Part shown: one piece after another, positions 43,001 to 51,488 of the stretch
Numbering within the stretch: the first letter of the stretch is position 1
Layout of the letters: every line of letters begins with the position of its first letter
Assembly: GCF_000741215.1 (NCBI RefSeq)
Contig: NZ_JGYX01000001.1
Span: 434,001 to 498,000 of the forward strand
Source: Bifidobacterium pullorum subsp. gallinarum
GTDB taxonomy: Bacteria > Actinomycetota > Actinomycetes > Actinomycetales > Bifidobacteriaceae
Reading direction: 5' to 3'
DNA: 64,000 bases
Notes under the pieces: model-generated
The model's database searches: none
What the model was told of the DNA's origin: nothing
What the model saw: the letters and a program-made list of their open reading frames with translations, nothing else
Translations under genes and position numbers: made by a program

Positions 43001-46000
43001 CGCGGTCTACGGGTCGCGCAACGGCTCGGATGCCCTGGGCCGGCCGTTCGACGACGGGCCGGTCTACGGCCGTGTCCCCGACGAGCTCATACCCGAGGAA
43101 CGGCTGCGCAGACTCGGCGGCAAATCCTTCTACCGCGCGCACGAGGTCATCGACTCCGCGCGAATCCACGACTTCGGCTACACGTACACCGATGACGGCA
43201 TCACGCTGACCGCCCTGGTAGACAGCGCCGACGGTTACGCCGACGATTACAGCGTCACCGCGCACGTCGACCAGAGCATCGGCGACCTGACCGCATCGCA
43301 TTGCACCTGCCCCGCCTACGGCCGGTTCGGCGCCATCTGCAAGCATGTCATCGCGCTGATCATGGCGTATGACGAGGACCCCGACGCCTTCGAGGCGTTG
43401 GATGAGGACGGCGGCGACCCGTCGCCTGCCGCGCGTCCCCGTCCGCGCCGCAGTCCCCGGACCTCCCGCCGCCTGCAGGCGTTCATGCGCGAGCGTGAGC
43501 AGAGCCGTCAGTCGGACGTGCAGTCGCGCCAGCTCACGCTGCTCAAGGAGATCGACGCGATGTCCTCCTCCGGCGGTTCGACCGGTGCGCAGCAGGGCGG
43601 CGCCGTATCCCGGCACCTGCCGATCGGCAGTGTGGTCCTGCGTCCGGAACTGCGCCGGTTCGGCACGTCATGGGCGGTGCGGCTCCGTCTGACGGTCCCC
43701 AGCAGGTCGGTGGCCTATGTGGTCAAGGATGTGGCCGCGTTCATCGACACGGTGCGGCACCAGGAGTTCCACTCCTACGGCCGCAAGCTCGCGTTCGTAC
43801 ACACCCGCGACACCCTGAGCGAGCGCTCGCGCACCATCCTCGACGTGCTGGAGCGGGCCGTGCGCATCCGCGAATCGGTGACCGGCGGCGCGCCGTTCTA
43901 CCGCCGCGGTGCCGAGGCGGATACCGTGCTGCTGACCGGTGACGAGATCGGCGAGCTGCTGGCTGCGTTCGTGGACGCCGACGCCTTCCTGGATTACGAG
44001 CGCCCCTACCGGATGCGGACCGAGCCGGTCCGCGTGGTGGACGGCGACCCTGACCTGGGGCTGGCGCTGGTCTGGAGCGACGACGCCGAGGGGTATGTGG
44101 TGCGGCATCGATTGGATGTGTTGGACATCGTGGAGGGGTCATCCGCGTCGTTCGTGGCCGTCGCGCCGTCGCTGTCCGAGAGTCTGTCACGCCGCGCGGA
44201 GGCTTCGGGCGCGGCCTCCGGTGGCGACGAGGTGCGGATCCACCGCTGCTCGCAGGCGTTCATGCGGGCCAGGCAGGCCATCGATGTGCTGTGCGGCACC
44301 GCGCGCGGCGAGGATATGGTGGTCGCCCCGGGCGATACCGACCTGTTCATGCGCACGGTGGCACCGTTGTTCACGGCGGTGACGACGGACGACGCGACCG
44401 ACGGCCGGCCGGAGTCGGGGGCAGAGTCGGAGACGGGGGAGTCGGGCGCCGGCGTCCGCGGCATCCCGATTCGGCTGCCGGAGGAGATGCTGCGATTGCG
44501 GCGCGAGCCCTGCGTAATCGAGATCTATCTGGATCGCGAGCCGATGGGCGTGACCTGCGACGTGCAGGCGCGGTACGGCGACCGCCGGTACCATGCCTTC
44601 GAGGGCACCGCCGAGGACGCCCCGCGCCGCGACCGAGACGCCGAACGCCTGGCCGTGGAGGCGGTGCTGCATTATTTCCCGCGTCCGGACGGGCCGCTGG
44701 CGTTCCTGGAGGAGTCGGACGACGACGCGATCTGGCGACTGATCACCGAGGGGCTGCCGGTGATGCGCGGTCTGGGGGAGGTGTTCACCACACCCGCCTT
44801 CGACGGGCTGCTCGACGCGCCGCGGCCGACGATCCGGCTGGGGCTGTCGGTCAGGTCGGGACTGGTGGAGATCTCGCCGATCGCCGACGAGATCGATCCG
44901 GAGGACGTGCCGGGGCTGCTGGCCAGCTATCGGCGGCGTAGGCGGTTCCATCGGCTGCGCAACGGTGCGTTCCTGGATATGTCCGTCGTGGATGCCGGAC
45001 AGGCGGAGGAGACGCTGAGTGACCTGGACCTGACATTGCATGATCTGGAACTCGGGCCGGTCCAGGTGCCGGCGACCAGCGCCTACTATCTGGACGCCCA
45101 GGTGGACGACGAGGCGAAGGACGAGGGCTTCCGCGCCTATGTGGACGGCCTGCGCGTCGTCGATCCGCAGTCCTATGCGGTGCCGGCGTCATTGGCGGAG
45201 GTGCTGCGACCGTACCAAGTCGAGGGCTTCCGCTGGCTGAACGCGGTGTGCGACAAGGGATTCGGCGGCATTCTGGCCGACGAGATGGGATTGGGCAAAA
45301 CCGTGCAGCTGCTGTCGCTGCTGGTGGCGCGGCGCGACGAGGCGCGCGCGGTGGGACCGAACCTGATCGTGTGCCCCGCGTCGTTGGTGTACAACTGGGA
45401 GGCCGAATGCCGGCGGTTCGCGCCGGGACTGCGCGTGGCCGTGGTGGCCGGGAGCAAGGCGAGACGGCGTGCGCTGCTCGATCGGATCTGCCGGGCGCAG
45501 GTGACGCGCGGCGCTGCGGAACGGGACAACGTGGACGACGACGTCACGCTCGTCTCACAAACCACGACCGCGGCGCTCGCCGATGCGTCGGACGACGGCT
45601 GGCAGGGTGCGGCCACCCCGCTGCCGGAGGATGACGGGACTGCGACGGACGGCGGGCCCCTGCCGGACCTGCTGATCACCTCCTATGATCTGCTGCGCCG
45701 CGATGTGGAGGACTACCAGGGGATTGAATTCTTCGGCATGACCCTGGACGAGGCGCAGTATGTGAAGAACCATGCGACCAAGGCATCCAAGGCGGTGCGG
45801 TCGGTGCTGGCGCGGCACCGCTTCGCGCTGACCGGCACGCCGATCGAGAACCGGCTGGCGGAGCTGTGGAGCATCTTCGACTTCCTGATGCCCGGCATGC
45901 TGGGGTCATACCGGCATTTCCGTGAGCGGTTTGAGCAGCCGGTGCTGAGCGGCGACGAGCATGCGCAGGCCAAGCTGCAGGCGTTCGTGGGGCCGTTCAT

Positions 46001-46811
46001 CCTGCGGCGTCTGAAATCCGACGTGCTCAAGGATCTGCCCGACAAGATCGAGAACGTCATCACCGTGCAGCTGGAAGGGGAGCAGCGCCGGCTGTATGCG
46101 GCGTTGGAGCAGCGGCTGCGCGCCTCGATCAACAAGACCCGCGATGTGGACTTTCGCAACGACAGGATCCAGGTGCTCGCCCAGCTGACCCGGCTGCGGC
46201 AGGTATGCTGCGATCCGCGACTGGTCTACGAGAACGCGGGACAGCTTGACGCGCCGTCCGACGGCAGGCGCCGTACGGCGTCGCCCTCGGCCAAGCTGGA
46301 TGCGATCCAGGAGCTGGTGGAGAGCTGTCGCGATGCGGGGCGCAAGGTGCTGATCTTCTCCCAGTTCACCAGCTATCTGGACCTGATCGCCGAACGGCTG
46401 CGGTCGGTCGGCATGACCTATGACACGATCACCGGCGCCACGCCGAAGAAACGCCGGCTGGAACTCGTCGACTCGTTCAACGCCGACGACACCCCGGTGT
46501 TCCTGATCTCCCTGAAGGCCGGGAACACGGGGCTGAACCTGACCGGCGCCTGCGTGGTCATCCACGCCGACCCGTGGTGGAACGCGGCCGCGCAGAACCA
46601 GGCCACCGACCGCGCCCACCGCATCGGACAGACGCAGGATGTGAACGTGTACCAGATCGTGGCCAAGGACACGATTGAGGAGCGCATCCTGAACCTGCAG
46701 CAGTCCAAAACCGATCTGGCCAACCGGTTCGTGGACGAGGCCTCAAGCTCCGCCGGCGGTTCCGTGGCCGCGTTGACCCGCGAGGACCTGCTCGCGCTGC
46801 TGGGTGGCTAG
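42987..46811 (+). CDS. SWIM zinc-finger SNF2-family helicase
   Basis: Protein of 1274 residues from the ATG at 42987, which lies 14 bases inside mazG. A SWIM zinc finger (CTCPAYGRFGAICKH, from about residue 106) is followed by a basic linker, a long middle region, and a SNF2/HepA ATPase core: DEMGLGKT near 768, LDEAQYVKN near 921, ALTGTPIENRLAELWSI, and the second half FSQFTSYLD, SLKAGNTGLNLT and DRAHRIGQT. An insertion rich in Asp and Ala separates motifs Ia and II. Such proteins remodel DNA- or RNA-protein complexes; the bacterial role is not settled. The overlap suggests co-translation with mazG. Confidence 0.88.
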   Translation: MTWHNAVYGSRNGSDALGRPFDDGPVYGRVPDELIPEERLRRLGGKSFYRAHEVIDSARIHDFGYTYTDDGITLTALVDSADGYADDYSVTAHVDQSIGDLTASHCTCPAYGRFGAICKHVIALIMAYDEDPDAFEALDEDGGDPSPAARPRPRRSPRTSRRLQAFMREREQSRQSDVQSRQLTLLKEIDAMSSSGGSTGAQQGGAVSRHLPIGSVVLRPELRRFGTSWAVRLRLTVPSRSVAYVVKDVAAFIDTVRHQEFHSYGRKLAFVHTRDTLSERSRTILDVLERAVRIRESVTGGAPFYRRGAEADTVLLTGDEIGELLAAFVDADAFLDYERPYRMRTEPVRVVDGDPDLGLALVWSDDAEGYVVRHRLDVLDIVEGSSASFVAVAPSLSESLSRRAEASGAASGGDEVRIHRCSQAFMRARQAIDVLCGTARGEDMVVAPGDTDLFMRTVAPLFTAVTTDDATDGRPESGAESETGESGAGVRGIPIRLPEEMLRLRREPCVIEIYLDREPMGVTCDVQARYGDRRYHAFEGTAEDAPRRDRDAERLAVEAVLHYFPRPDGPLAFLEESDDDAIWRLITEGLPVMRGLGEVFTTPAFDGLLDAPRPTIRLGLSVRSGLVEISPIADEIDPEDVPGLLASYRRRRRFHRLRNGAFLDMSVVDAGQAEETLSDLDLTLHDLELGPVQVPATSAYYLDAQVDDEAKDEGFRAYVDGLRVVDPQSYAVPASLAEVLRPYQVEGFRWLNAVCDKGFGGILADEMGLGKTVQLLSLLVARRDEARAVGPNLIVCPASLVYNWEAECRRFAPGLRVAVVAGSKARRRALLDRICRAQVTRGAAERDNVDDDVTLVSQTTTAALADASDDGWQGAATPLPEDDGTATDGGPLPDLLITSYDLLRRDVEDYQGIEFFGMTLDEAQYVKNHATKASKAVRSVLARHRFALTGTPIENRLAELWSIFDFLMPGMLGSYRHFRERFEQPVLSGDEHAQAKLQAFVGPFILRRLKSDVLKDLPDKIENVITVQLEGEQRRLYAALEQRLRASINKTRDVDFRNDRIQVLAQLTRLRQVCCDPRLVYENAGQLDAPSDGRRRTASPSAKLDAIQELVESCRDAGRKVLIFSQFTSYLDLIAERLRSVGMTYDTITGATPKKRRLELVDSFNADDTPVFLISLKAGNTGLNLTGACVVIHADPWWNAAAQNQATDRAHRIGQTQDVNVYQIVAKDTIEERILNLQQSKTDLANRFVDEASSSAGGSVAALTREDLLALLGG

Positions 46812-46884
46812 CGGCGACGGCGGAGCATAGGGCGCTGGCCGGAATCCGGGAGCGGTGCCGTTGTCTGGGGATGCCGCTTCGCTT

Positions 46885-46979
46885 GGAAATCGAATGGTCG
46901 GGTGGGACTACGCGTCAGTTCCTGCGCCTGGCGATTCATGCTGGTCGCCCCGCCTGTGGAATCGAATGGGCGGGTGAGG
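46885..46979. repeat. Two imperfect direct repeats upstream of the GH172 gene
   Basis: GGAAATCGAATGGTCGGGTG at 46885 recurs as GGAATCGAATGGGCGGGTG at 46958, 73 bases apart, in the 270-base gap between the SNF2 gene and the GH172 gene. Function unknown. Apart from these and the promoter-operator element at 47011-47034 I see nothing in this gap. Confidence 0.5.
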
Positions 46980-47010
46980 CGGGACGGACGTGGCGTCGGA
47001 CACATGCCTG

Positions 47011-47034
47011 TATGATGGTGTCAAACCGGTTCGA
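47011..47034 (+). promoter_or_regulatory. Candidate -10 box and LacI-type operator of the GH172 gene
   Basis: TATGAT (47011-47016) is a good -10 box. TCAAACCGGTTCGA at 47021-47034 is a 14-bp near-palindrome with central CCGG (12 of 14 symmetric) located at the expected transcription start, a typical repressor site. It differs from the operator of the transporter operon, so a second regulator may act here. The -35 is poor. Confidence 0.45.
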
Positions 47035-47081
47035 TGCGAGTGTCGGAACGTTTGGGCAGGGTACAAGGAGGTCTTTGCGCC

Positions 47082-48224
47082 ATGGATACGCCAATGGGAA
47101 TGCCGCCGTTTGCTATGGGCATACCGTCGGGAGCGTTGGATATGTTGACGATGCCTTCAAGCGGGCGGAGTCGTTGCATCAACGCGGAGAACCCCACCGG
47201 GGGAAAGGGTCGTGCCGCCATGGCCGCCAGCGCGTTGGGGCCCTCGCGCAAGGGCAGCCCGTGCATCCAGACCATCGCCGCCGGGCAATCCGTAACCCTG
47301 ATGGATGTGGAGGGTCCGGGCGTGATCCGGCATATCTGGATGACCGTGACCGACCGCACCAGCCCCACCGGCCCGGATGTGCTGCGCAATCTGATTCTGG
47401 AGTGCTATTGGGATGGCGAGGATACCCCGTCGGTGGCCTGTCCGATCGGCGACTTCTTCTGCTGCGGGCATGCACAGGCCTGCCGGGTCAATTCGATTCC
47501 GGTGATGGTCAATCCCAACCGGGGGTTCAACTGCTACTGGGCCATGCCGTTCCGTCATGCGCGCATCGTGCTGCGCAACGACCATAACGAGGACGTGCCG
47601 GCGTTCTTCTACCAGATCGACTACACGGCGTATGACGAGCTGCCGCAGGATATGATGCGCTTCCACGCGCAGTGGCGGCGCGAACGGCTCACTGAGCCCG
47701 GACGTGATTATGTGGTACTCGATGGTGTGCGTGGGCGTGGCGCGTACGTGGGTACGTATCTGGCGCTGACCGCGCTGGAGAGCCGCTGGTGGGGCGAAGG
47801 CGAGATCAAGATGTATATCGATGGTGACGACGAATACCCCACTTGGTGCAGCACCGGCACCGAGGACTACTTCGGTGGGGCGTGGAGTTTCGCCGCGTTC
47901 GATGAGGCGGGGCATATGCGCGAGCAGACGTACACCGGGCCGTATATGGGGTTCCCGTTCTATTCGCAGCGTCTGGTGGGGCGAGAAAGCGACTATTGGG
48001 ATGTGGCGACGCCGGTGATGCGCGGCCTGTACCGCTGGCATATCCCCGACCCGATCTATTTCGAGCATGACCTGAGGGTCGAGCTCCAGCAGATCGGCGT
48101 CGACGAGTCCGGGCTGTTCGAACGCAGCGACGACGTGGCGAGCGTGGCCTACTGGTATCAGGGCGAGCCGCACGTGCCGTTCCCGGACACCATCCGCGAC
48201 CGGGCTTGGCGTCGCCCGCGGTAA
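47082..48224 (+). CDS. GH172 (DUF2961) glycosidase, probable alpha-D-fructofuranosidase type
   Basis: Cytoplasmic protein of 380 residues; the ATG at 47082 follows AAGGAGG. It matches the DUF2961 family, now GH172, by features such as GPGVIRHIWMT, IGDFFCCGH, YWAMPFR, the acidic WCSTGTEDYFGGAW and the C-terminal YRWHIPDPIYFEHDLRVELQ. The founding member, from Bifidobacterium dentium, acts on alpha-linked fructofuranosides and interconverts difructose dianhydride I and inulobiose; other members cleave D-arabinofuranosides. There is no signal peptide. The neighbouring transporter and two GH32 enzymes favour a fructose-containing substrate, but the exact linkage is inferred. Confidence 0.82.
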   Translation: MDTPMGMPPFAMGIPSGALDMLTMPSSGRSRCINAENPTGGKGRAAMAASALGPSRKGSPCIQTIAAGQSVTLMDVEGPGVIRHIWMTVTDRTSPTGPDVLRNLILECYWDGEDTPSVACPIGDFFCCGHAQACRVNSIPVMVNPNRGFNCYWAMPFRHARIVLRNDHNEDVPAFFYQIDYTAYDELPQDMMRFHAQWRRERLTEPGRDYVVLDGVRGRGAYVGTYLALTALESRWWGEGEIKMYIDGDDEYPTWCSTGTEDYFGGAWSFAAFDEAGHMREQTYTGPYMGFPFYSQRLVGRESDYWDVATPVMRGLYRWHIPDPIYFEHDLRVELQQIGVDESGLFERSDDVASVAYWYQGEPHVPFPDTIRDRAWRRPR

Positions 48225-48278
48225 GCGGCGGCCGCGGTTCCTTATTTGCAGGAGCGGATGACCATGGCTGCTCTGGTA

Positions 48279-48384
48279 TGGTACGGAACCTTTTTGGTGG
48301 GGTTTTTGATGTTCCGTACCACAAAAGTGTGGTACGGAATCTGATAAAGCATTTTGCAATGGTTTCGTACCGTACCTCCGTACC
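48279..48384. repeat. Cluster of alternating GGTACG/CGTACC repeats with strong hairpin
   Basis: TGGTACGGAA occurs at 48279, inverted at 48312-48321 and again at 48330. Bases 48312-48323 and 48328-48339 form a perfect 12-bp stem with an AAAG loop; 48279-48289 can pair instead with 48311-48321, so two hairpins exclude each other. Three more CGTACC copies follow at 48366, 48371 and 48379. This lies in the 550-base gap between the GH172 gene and the binding-protein gene; no gene is apparent there. It could be a terminator, a regulator-binding array or an attenuator. Confidence 0.6.
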
Positions 48385-48592
48385 CGTGGCCACGGCGGCG
48401 TATGCTTCGTGGAACACGGTAGGCGATTCCTGTCCTGTGTCTTGCGCCAGTGGCTGATTGAGGGCGCCAATTCCGCTTTGAGCCGGGTGATTCTTTTTAT
48501 GTCGGCGCTCAATCTCAGGTCCGTGGAATGCGGTAATCCGGCACCGTCCGGGTGGGGCATCGCCCGTTCGGTAGCGTTCTAAGAAGCTTGGA

Positions 48593-48606
48593 AACAATCG
48601 TTTGCC
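48593..48606. promoter_or_regulatory. Upstream LacI-type operator copy (O1)
   Basis: AACAATCGTTTGCC is, read on the other strand, a 12-of-14 match to the operator GGCAAACGATTGCC at 48640. It lies about 33 bases upstream of the promoter-overlapping copies, a distance that could allow cooperative binding or looping. Confidence 0.55.
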
Positions 48607-48625
48607 GTGAGTTCGACACGCCAAA

Positions 48626-48663
48626 GGCAAACGTTTGACGGCAAACGATTGCCGTTCTATACT
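48626..48663 (+). promoter_or_regulatory. Repressor-controlled promoter of the oligosaccharide transporter operon
   Basis: TTGACG (48635-48640) and TATACT (48658-48663) are separated by exactly 17 bases. Two 14-bp operator-like sequences lie back to back: GGCAAACGTTTGAC (48626-48639, covering the -35) and GGCAAACGATTGCC (48640-48653, filling the spacer). Binding by a LacI-family protein would block RNA polymerase. The second sequence recurs unchanged upstream of the GH32 gene at 56112. The leader to the ATG is about 105 bases. Confidence 0.78.
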
Positions 48664-48775
48664 CGCAATCAGCCGGCAGGCAATGGAGCTCTGAGCCACC
48701 TAAGGCACAACCTGCAGTGGGGGCTTCTTCGTCGGCAAGAAACAGACAACAGTCGCATGTTGTAAGGAGAGAATT

Positions 48776-50389
48776 ATGAGACACAGCAGTCTTCGTGGAG
48801 TAAAGCTTGCCGTGGCCGCGGTCGCAGCGGCGGCCATGATGATGCCTCTGGCAGCGTGTGGGGGAGATGATCATCCGGCCACTGCCGACGATGGCAAGCC
48901 GATCGTGTACATCACCGTCCGCCGTAACGTGACCGATGTCCACGTCAAGGACATGCCGTTCACCCAGGAGCTTGAAGCGGCCTGCGATTGCCATATCGAG
49001 TGGGAGGAGATCACCGACAACGCCTGGGGTCAGCAGAAGTCCGCCAAGATGGTGGCCGGCGACTTCCCGGATGTCGGCCTGTCGCTGTTCGATCTGAACG
49101 ACGTTTCCCAGTACCCGGACAGCTTCTTGGATTTCTCCGAGTACATGGACCAGCTGCCGAACGTCAAGAAGTTCTTTGAGGATCGTCCGACCGCCGAGAA
49201 GATGGTCAATGACGACGGCCACTACTACTTGCTGCCGTCCGACCGCGGCAAGGGCTACCGCGTTTCCGCCACGCATATGTTCATCAACCAGACTTGGCTG
49301 GATAATTTGGGCCTTGAGATGCCGACCACGTGGGACGAGCTTGAGCAGGTGCTCATCGCGTTCAAGAACGAGGATCCGAACGGCAACGGTGAAGCGGACG
49401 AGATCCCGATGAATATCCGTGATCTGGGCTTCGGCCTGTGGAGCCCGCTCGTGCTATTGAACTCCACCGGCATCGTCACCAACTTCATGGGCAACTCCGC
49501 CTCCACTCAGGGCTATTACGTCGAAGATGGCGAGGTCAAGAGCTACTACGCGGCCGATGAGATGAAGGATGTCATTGCGTTCTACAGCAAGCTGATGAGC
49601 GAAGGGCTGATCCCGAAGGACACCTTCACCCGTGACGATTCGCAGTACGCCTCGCAGACCCAGAACGACGGCAAGACCGCACTGACCGGCGTCTCCATCG
49701 GCTGGTCGAGCGCCAACGAATACGGTGATCTGGTTGACCAGTACGTCACGCTGCCGCCGCTCAAGCAGAGCGCCGACATGCCCGACGAGGACGTCAAGTG
49801 GGACTACTCGATGGACGCCACCGAGTTCGCCTACGTGCTCAGCGTCAATCCGGACGCGGTCAACATGGACGCGGTGATGAAGGTCATCAATGCGATGTAC
49901 GGCGAAAAGCTGTCCGTCGAAGGGTACTTCGGCTCCATCCCGGACTACGTCTCCGACGACGGCAACGGCCAGTACACCATCGACACGGAGAAGGCGTACG
50001 TCAACGGCCGTAAGGACACCGCCGTCATCGCCCTGCAGGACCGCTTCGCCGGTTACATCCCGGACAGCGTGACGATGATCAACGACACGAACGCCGATGA
50101 GGTCACCGCCAGCGACGAGGCCTGCCGCGACGCCTTGGCCAACGTGGACGCCGAGAAGGAAGTCATCCCGATCTGGATTCACCCGACCCAGGAGGACAAC
50201 GAGACGTTGGCCAATAATCGTACCGCTATCGATAACTTCGCGATGAACCAGCTGTCCACGTTCGTCCAGAACGGCGGCGTTGAGGAAGGCTGGGACAACT
50301 ACCTCCAGCAGCTCACCGCTGAGAGCCTTGGTCTGCAGGAGAACATCGACATCTGGCAGAAGTACTACGACGAAGCCGTAGGACAGTAA
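48776..50389 (+). CDS. ABC transporter sugar-binding lipoprotein
   Basis: Extracellular solute-binding protein of 537 residues. The signal peptide ends in a lipobox LAAC (Cys28), so the mature protein is lipid-anchored. The ATG has AAGGAG before it. The length, well over the 420 residues common for oligosaccharide binders, and the pairing with LplB/YtcP-type permeases place it in the LipO-like group often linked to complex glycans. It is the first gene of the operon under the dual-operator promoter. The substrate is inferred from neighbours to be a fructo-oligosaccharide or fructose dianhydride. Confidence 0.9.
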   Translation: MRHSSLRGVKLAVAAVAAAAMMMPLAACGGDDHPATADDGKPIVYITVRRNVTDVHVKDMPFTQELEAACDCHIEWEEITDNAWGQQKSAKMVAGDFPDVGLSLFDLNDVSQYPDSFLDFSEYMDQLPNVKKFFEDRPTAEKMVNDDGHYYLLPSDRGKGYRVSATHMFINQTWLDNLGLEMPTTWDELEQVLIAFKNEDPNGNGEADEIPMNIRDLGFGLWSPLVLLNSTGIVTNFMGNSASTQGYYVEDGEVKSYYAADEMKDVIAFYSKLMSEGLIPKDTFTRDDSQYASQTQNDGKTALTGVSIGWSSANEYGDLVDQYVTLPPLKQSADMPDEDVKWDYSMDATEFAYVLSVNPDAVNMDAVMKVINAMYGEKLSVEGYFGSIPDYVSDDGNGQYTIDTEKAYVNGRKDTAVIALQDRFAGYIPDSVTMINDTNADEVTASDEACRDALANVDAEKEVIPIWIHPTQEDNETLANNRTAIDNFAMNQLSTFVQNGGVEEGWDNYLQQLTAESLGLQENIDIWQKYYDEAVGQ

Positions 50390-50400
50390 ATCGACCTTAT

Positions 50401-50475
50401 GATCCGCCGGGCGCCGGCGCGCGGCGGATCCCCTCGTCGGGCGGTCACTCGCCTGCAGGCAGCCGCCCGACGTTT
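50401..50475 (+). other. Two tandem hairpins after the binding-protein gene
   Basis: Stem 1 pairs 50401-50409 with 50422-50430. Stem 2 pairs 50435-50444 with 50463-50472 (10 bp, with an inner GCCTGCAGGC palindrome in the loop) and is followed by TTT. In transporter operons such structures often stop part of transcription or protect the upstream message, giving more binding protein than permease. Confidence 0.6.
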
Positions 50476-50507
50476 CACACATACGTCATAGAGAAACAAG
50501 GTACGTT

Positions 50508-51476
50508 ATGGCTACGCATATGCAATCGGCCTCGGTCGCGGTTCCGGGCGGGTCGGTATCGTCGAACCGTCCCAAGCCGGGGTTCATGTCGCGGCTCGCC
50601 TACCACCTTCAGCGCTACTGGCAGCTGTGGATTCTGGTGGCCCCCGGCCTGATTTTCATGTTCCTGTTCGCCTATGTCCCGATGTGGGGCATCCAGCTCG
50701 CTTTCCGCGAGTTCGAGCCGTCCAAGGGGCTGACCGGCGGCGATTGGGTGGGGTTCAAGTACTTCATCCAGTTCTTCCAGTCACCGCTGTTCGGTCAGAT
50801 CATGTGGAACACGGTTCGCATCAGTCTGTGGACGCTGGTGATGGGCTTCATCTTCCCGATCATCCTGGCCTTGCTGATCAACCAGATCGGCTCCAAGAAG
50901 GTCAAGGGTTTCGTGCAGACGGTTACCTACATGCCGCACTTCATCTCGGTGGTGGTCATCGTCTCGATGCTGAACATCTTCCTGTCCCCGGGGTCGGGCA
51001 TCATCGGCCGATTCTTCGGCGACACAAGCCTGATGGGCAACTCGGGCGCCATTACCGCCGTCTACTGGATCTCCGAGGTCTGGCAGCACTGCGGCTGGAA
51101 CTGCATCATCTACCTGGCCGCCCTGTCCGGCGTGGACACCTCGCTGTATGAGGCCGCCAAGATGGACGGCGCCAGCCGACTGCAACTCATCCGATACGTG
51201 GATCTGCCGGCCATCATGCCGACCTGCACGATCCTGCTGATCATGCAGATGGGTTCGGTCCTGAACGTCGGATTCGACAAGATCTACCTGATGCAGAACA
51301 CGCTGAACCAGACCGCCACCGAGGTCATCTCGACCTACACCTACAAGATCGGTATTCTGGGCGGCCAGTTCGAATACTCCACGGCCATCGGCCTGTTCAA
51401 CACCGTGATCAACTTCCTCTTCCTGATGATCGCCAACGGCATCTCGAAGAAGGTCAACGACGCGAGCATCTTCTAA
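50508..51476 (+). CDS. ABC transporter permease, LplB type
   Basis: Inner-membrane permease of 322 residues with six predicted membrane segments; the first is near residues 45-65 (WILVAPGLIFMFLFAYVPMW). The EAA loop that contacts the ATPase reads YEAAKMDGASRLQLIRYVDLP. It resembles the LplB/UgpA class that works with long binding proteins. AAGG precedes the ATG. No ATPase gene is present in the cluster, so the complex probably uses a shared ATPase encoded elsewhere. Confidence 0.92.
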   Translation: MATHMQSASVAVPGGSVSSNRPKPGFMSRLAYHLQRYWQLWILVAPGLIFMFLFAYVPMWGIQLAFREFEPSKGLTGGDWVGFKYFIQFFQSPLFGQIMWNTVRISLWTLVMGFIFPIILALLINQIGSKKVKGFVQTVTYMPHFISVVVIVSMLNIFLSPGSGIIGRFFGDTSLMGNSGAITAVYWISEVWQHCGWNCIIYLAALSGVDTSLYEAAKMDGASRLQLIRYVDLPAIMPTCTILLIMQMGSVLNVGFDKIYLMQNTLNQTATEVISTYTYKIGILGGQFEYSTAIGLFNTVINFLFLMIANGISKKVNDASIF

Positions 51477-51488
51477 GGGGTGACCATC

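Noticed and set aside
35564-46811. A restriction or phage-defence island made by the DEAH, SNF2 and exonuclease genes
   Set aside because: They are interleaved with glmM, def and mazG, have housekeeping-like base composition, and no methyltransferase, nuclease toxin or mobility gene is nearby.
48206-48457. 83-residue open frame between the GH172 and binding-protein genes
   Set aside because: It runs through the hairpin repeats, has no ribosome-binding site and shows no domain.
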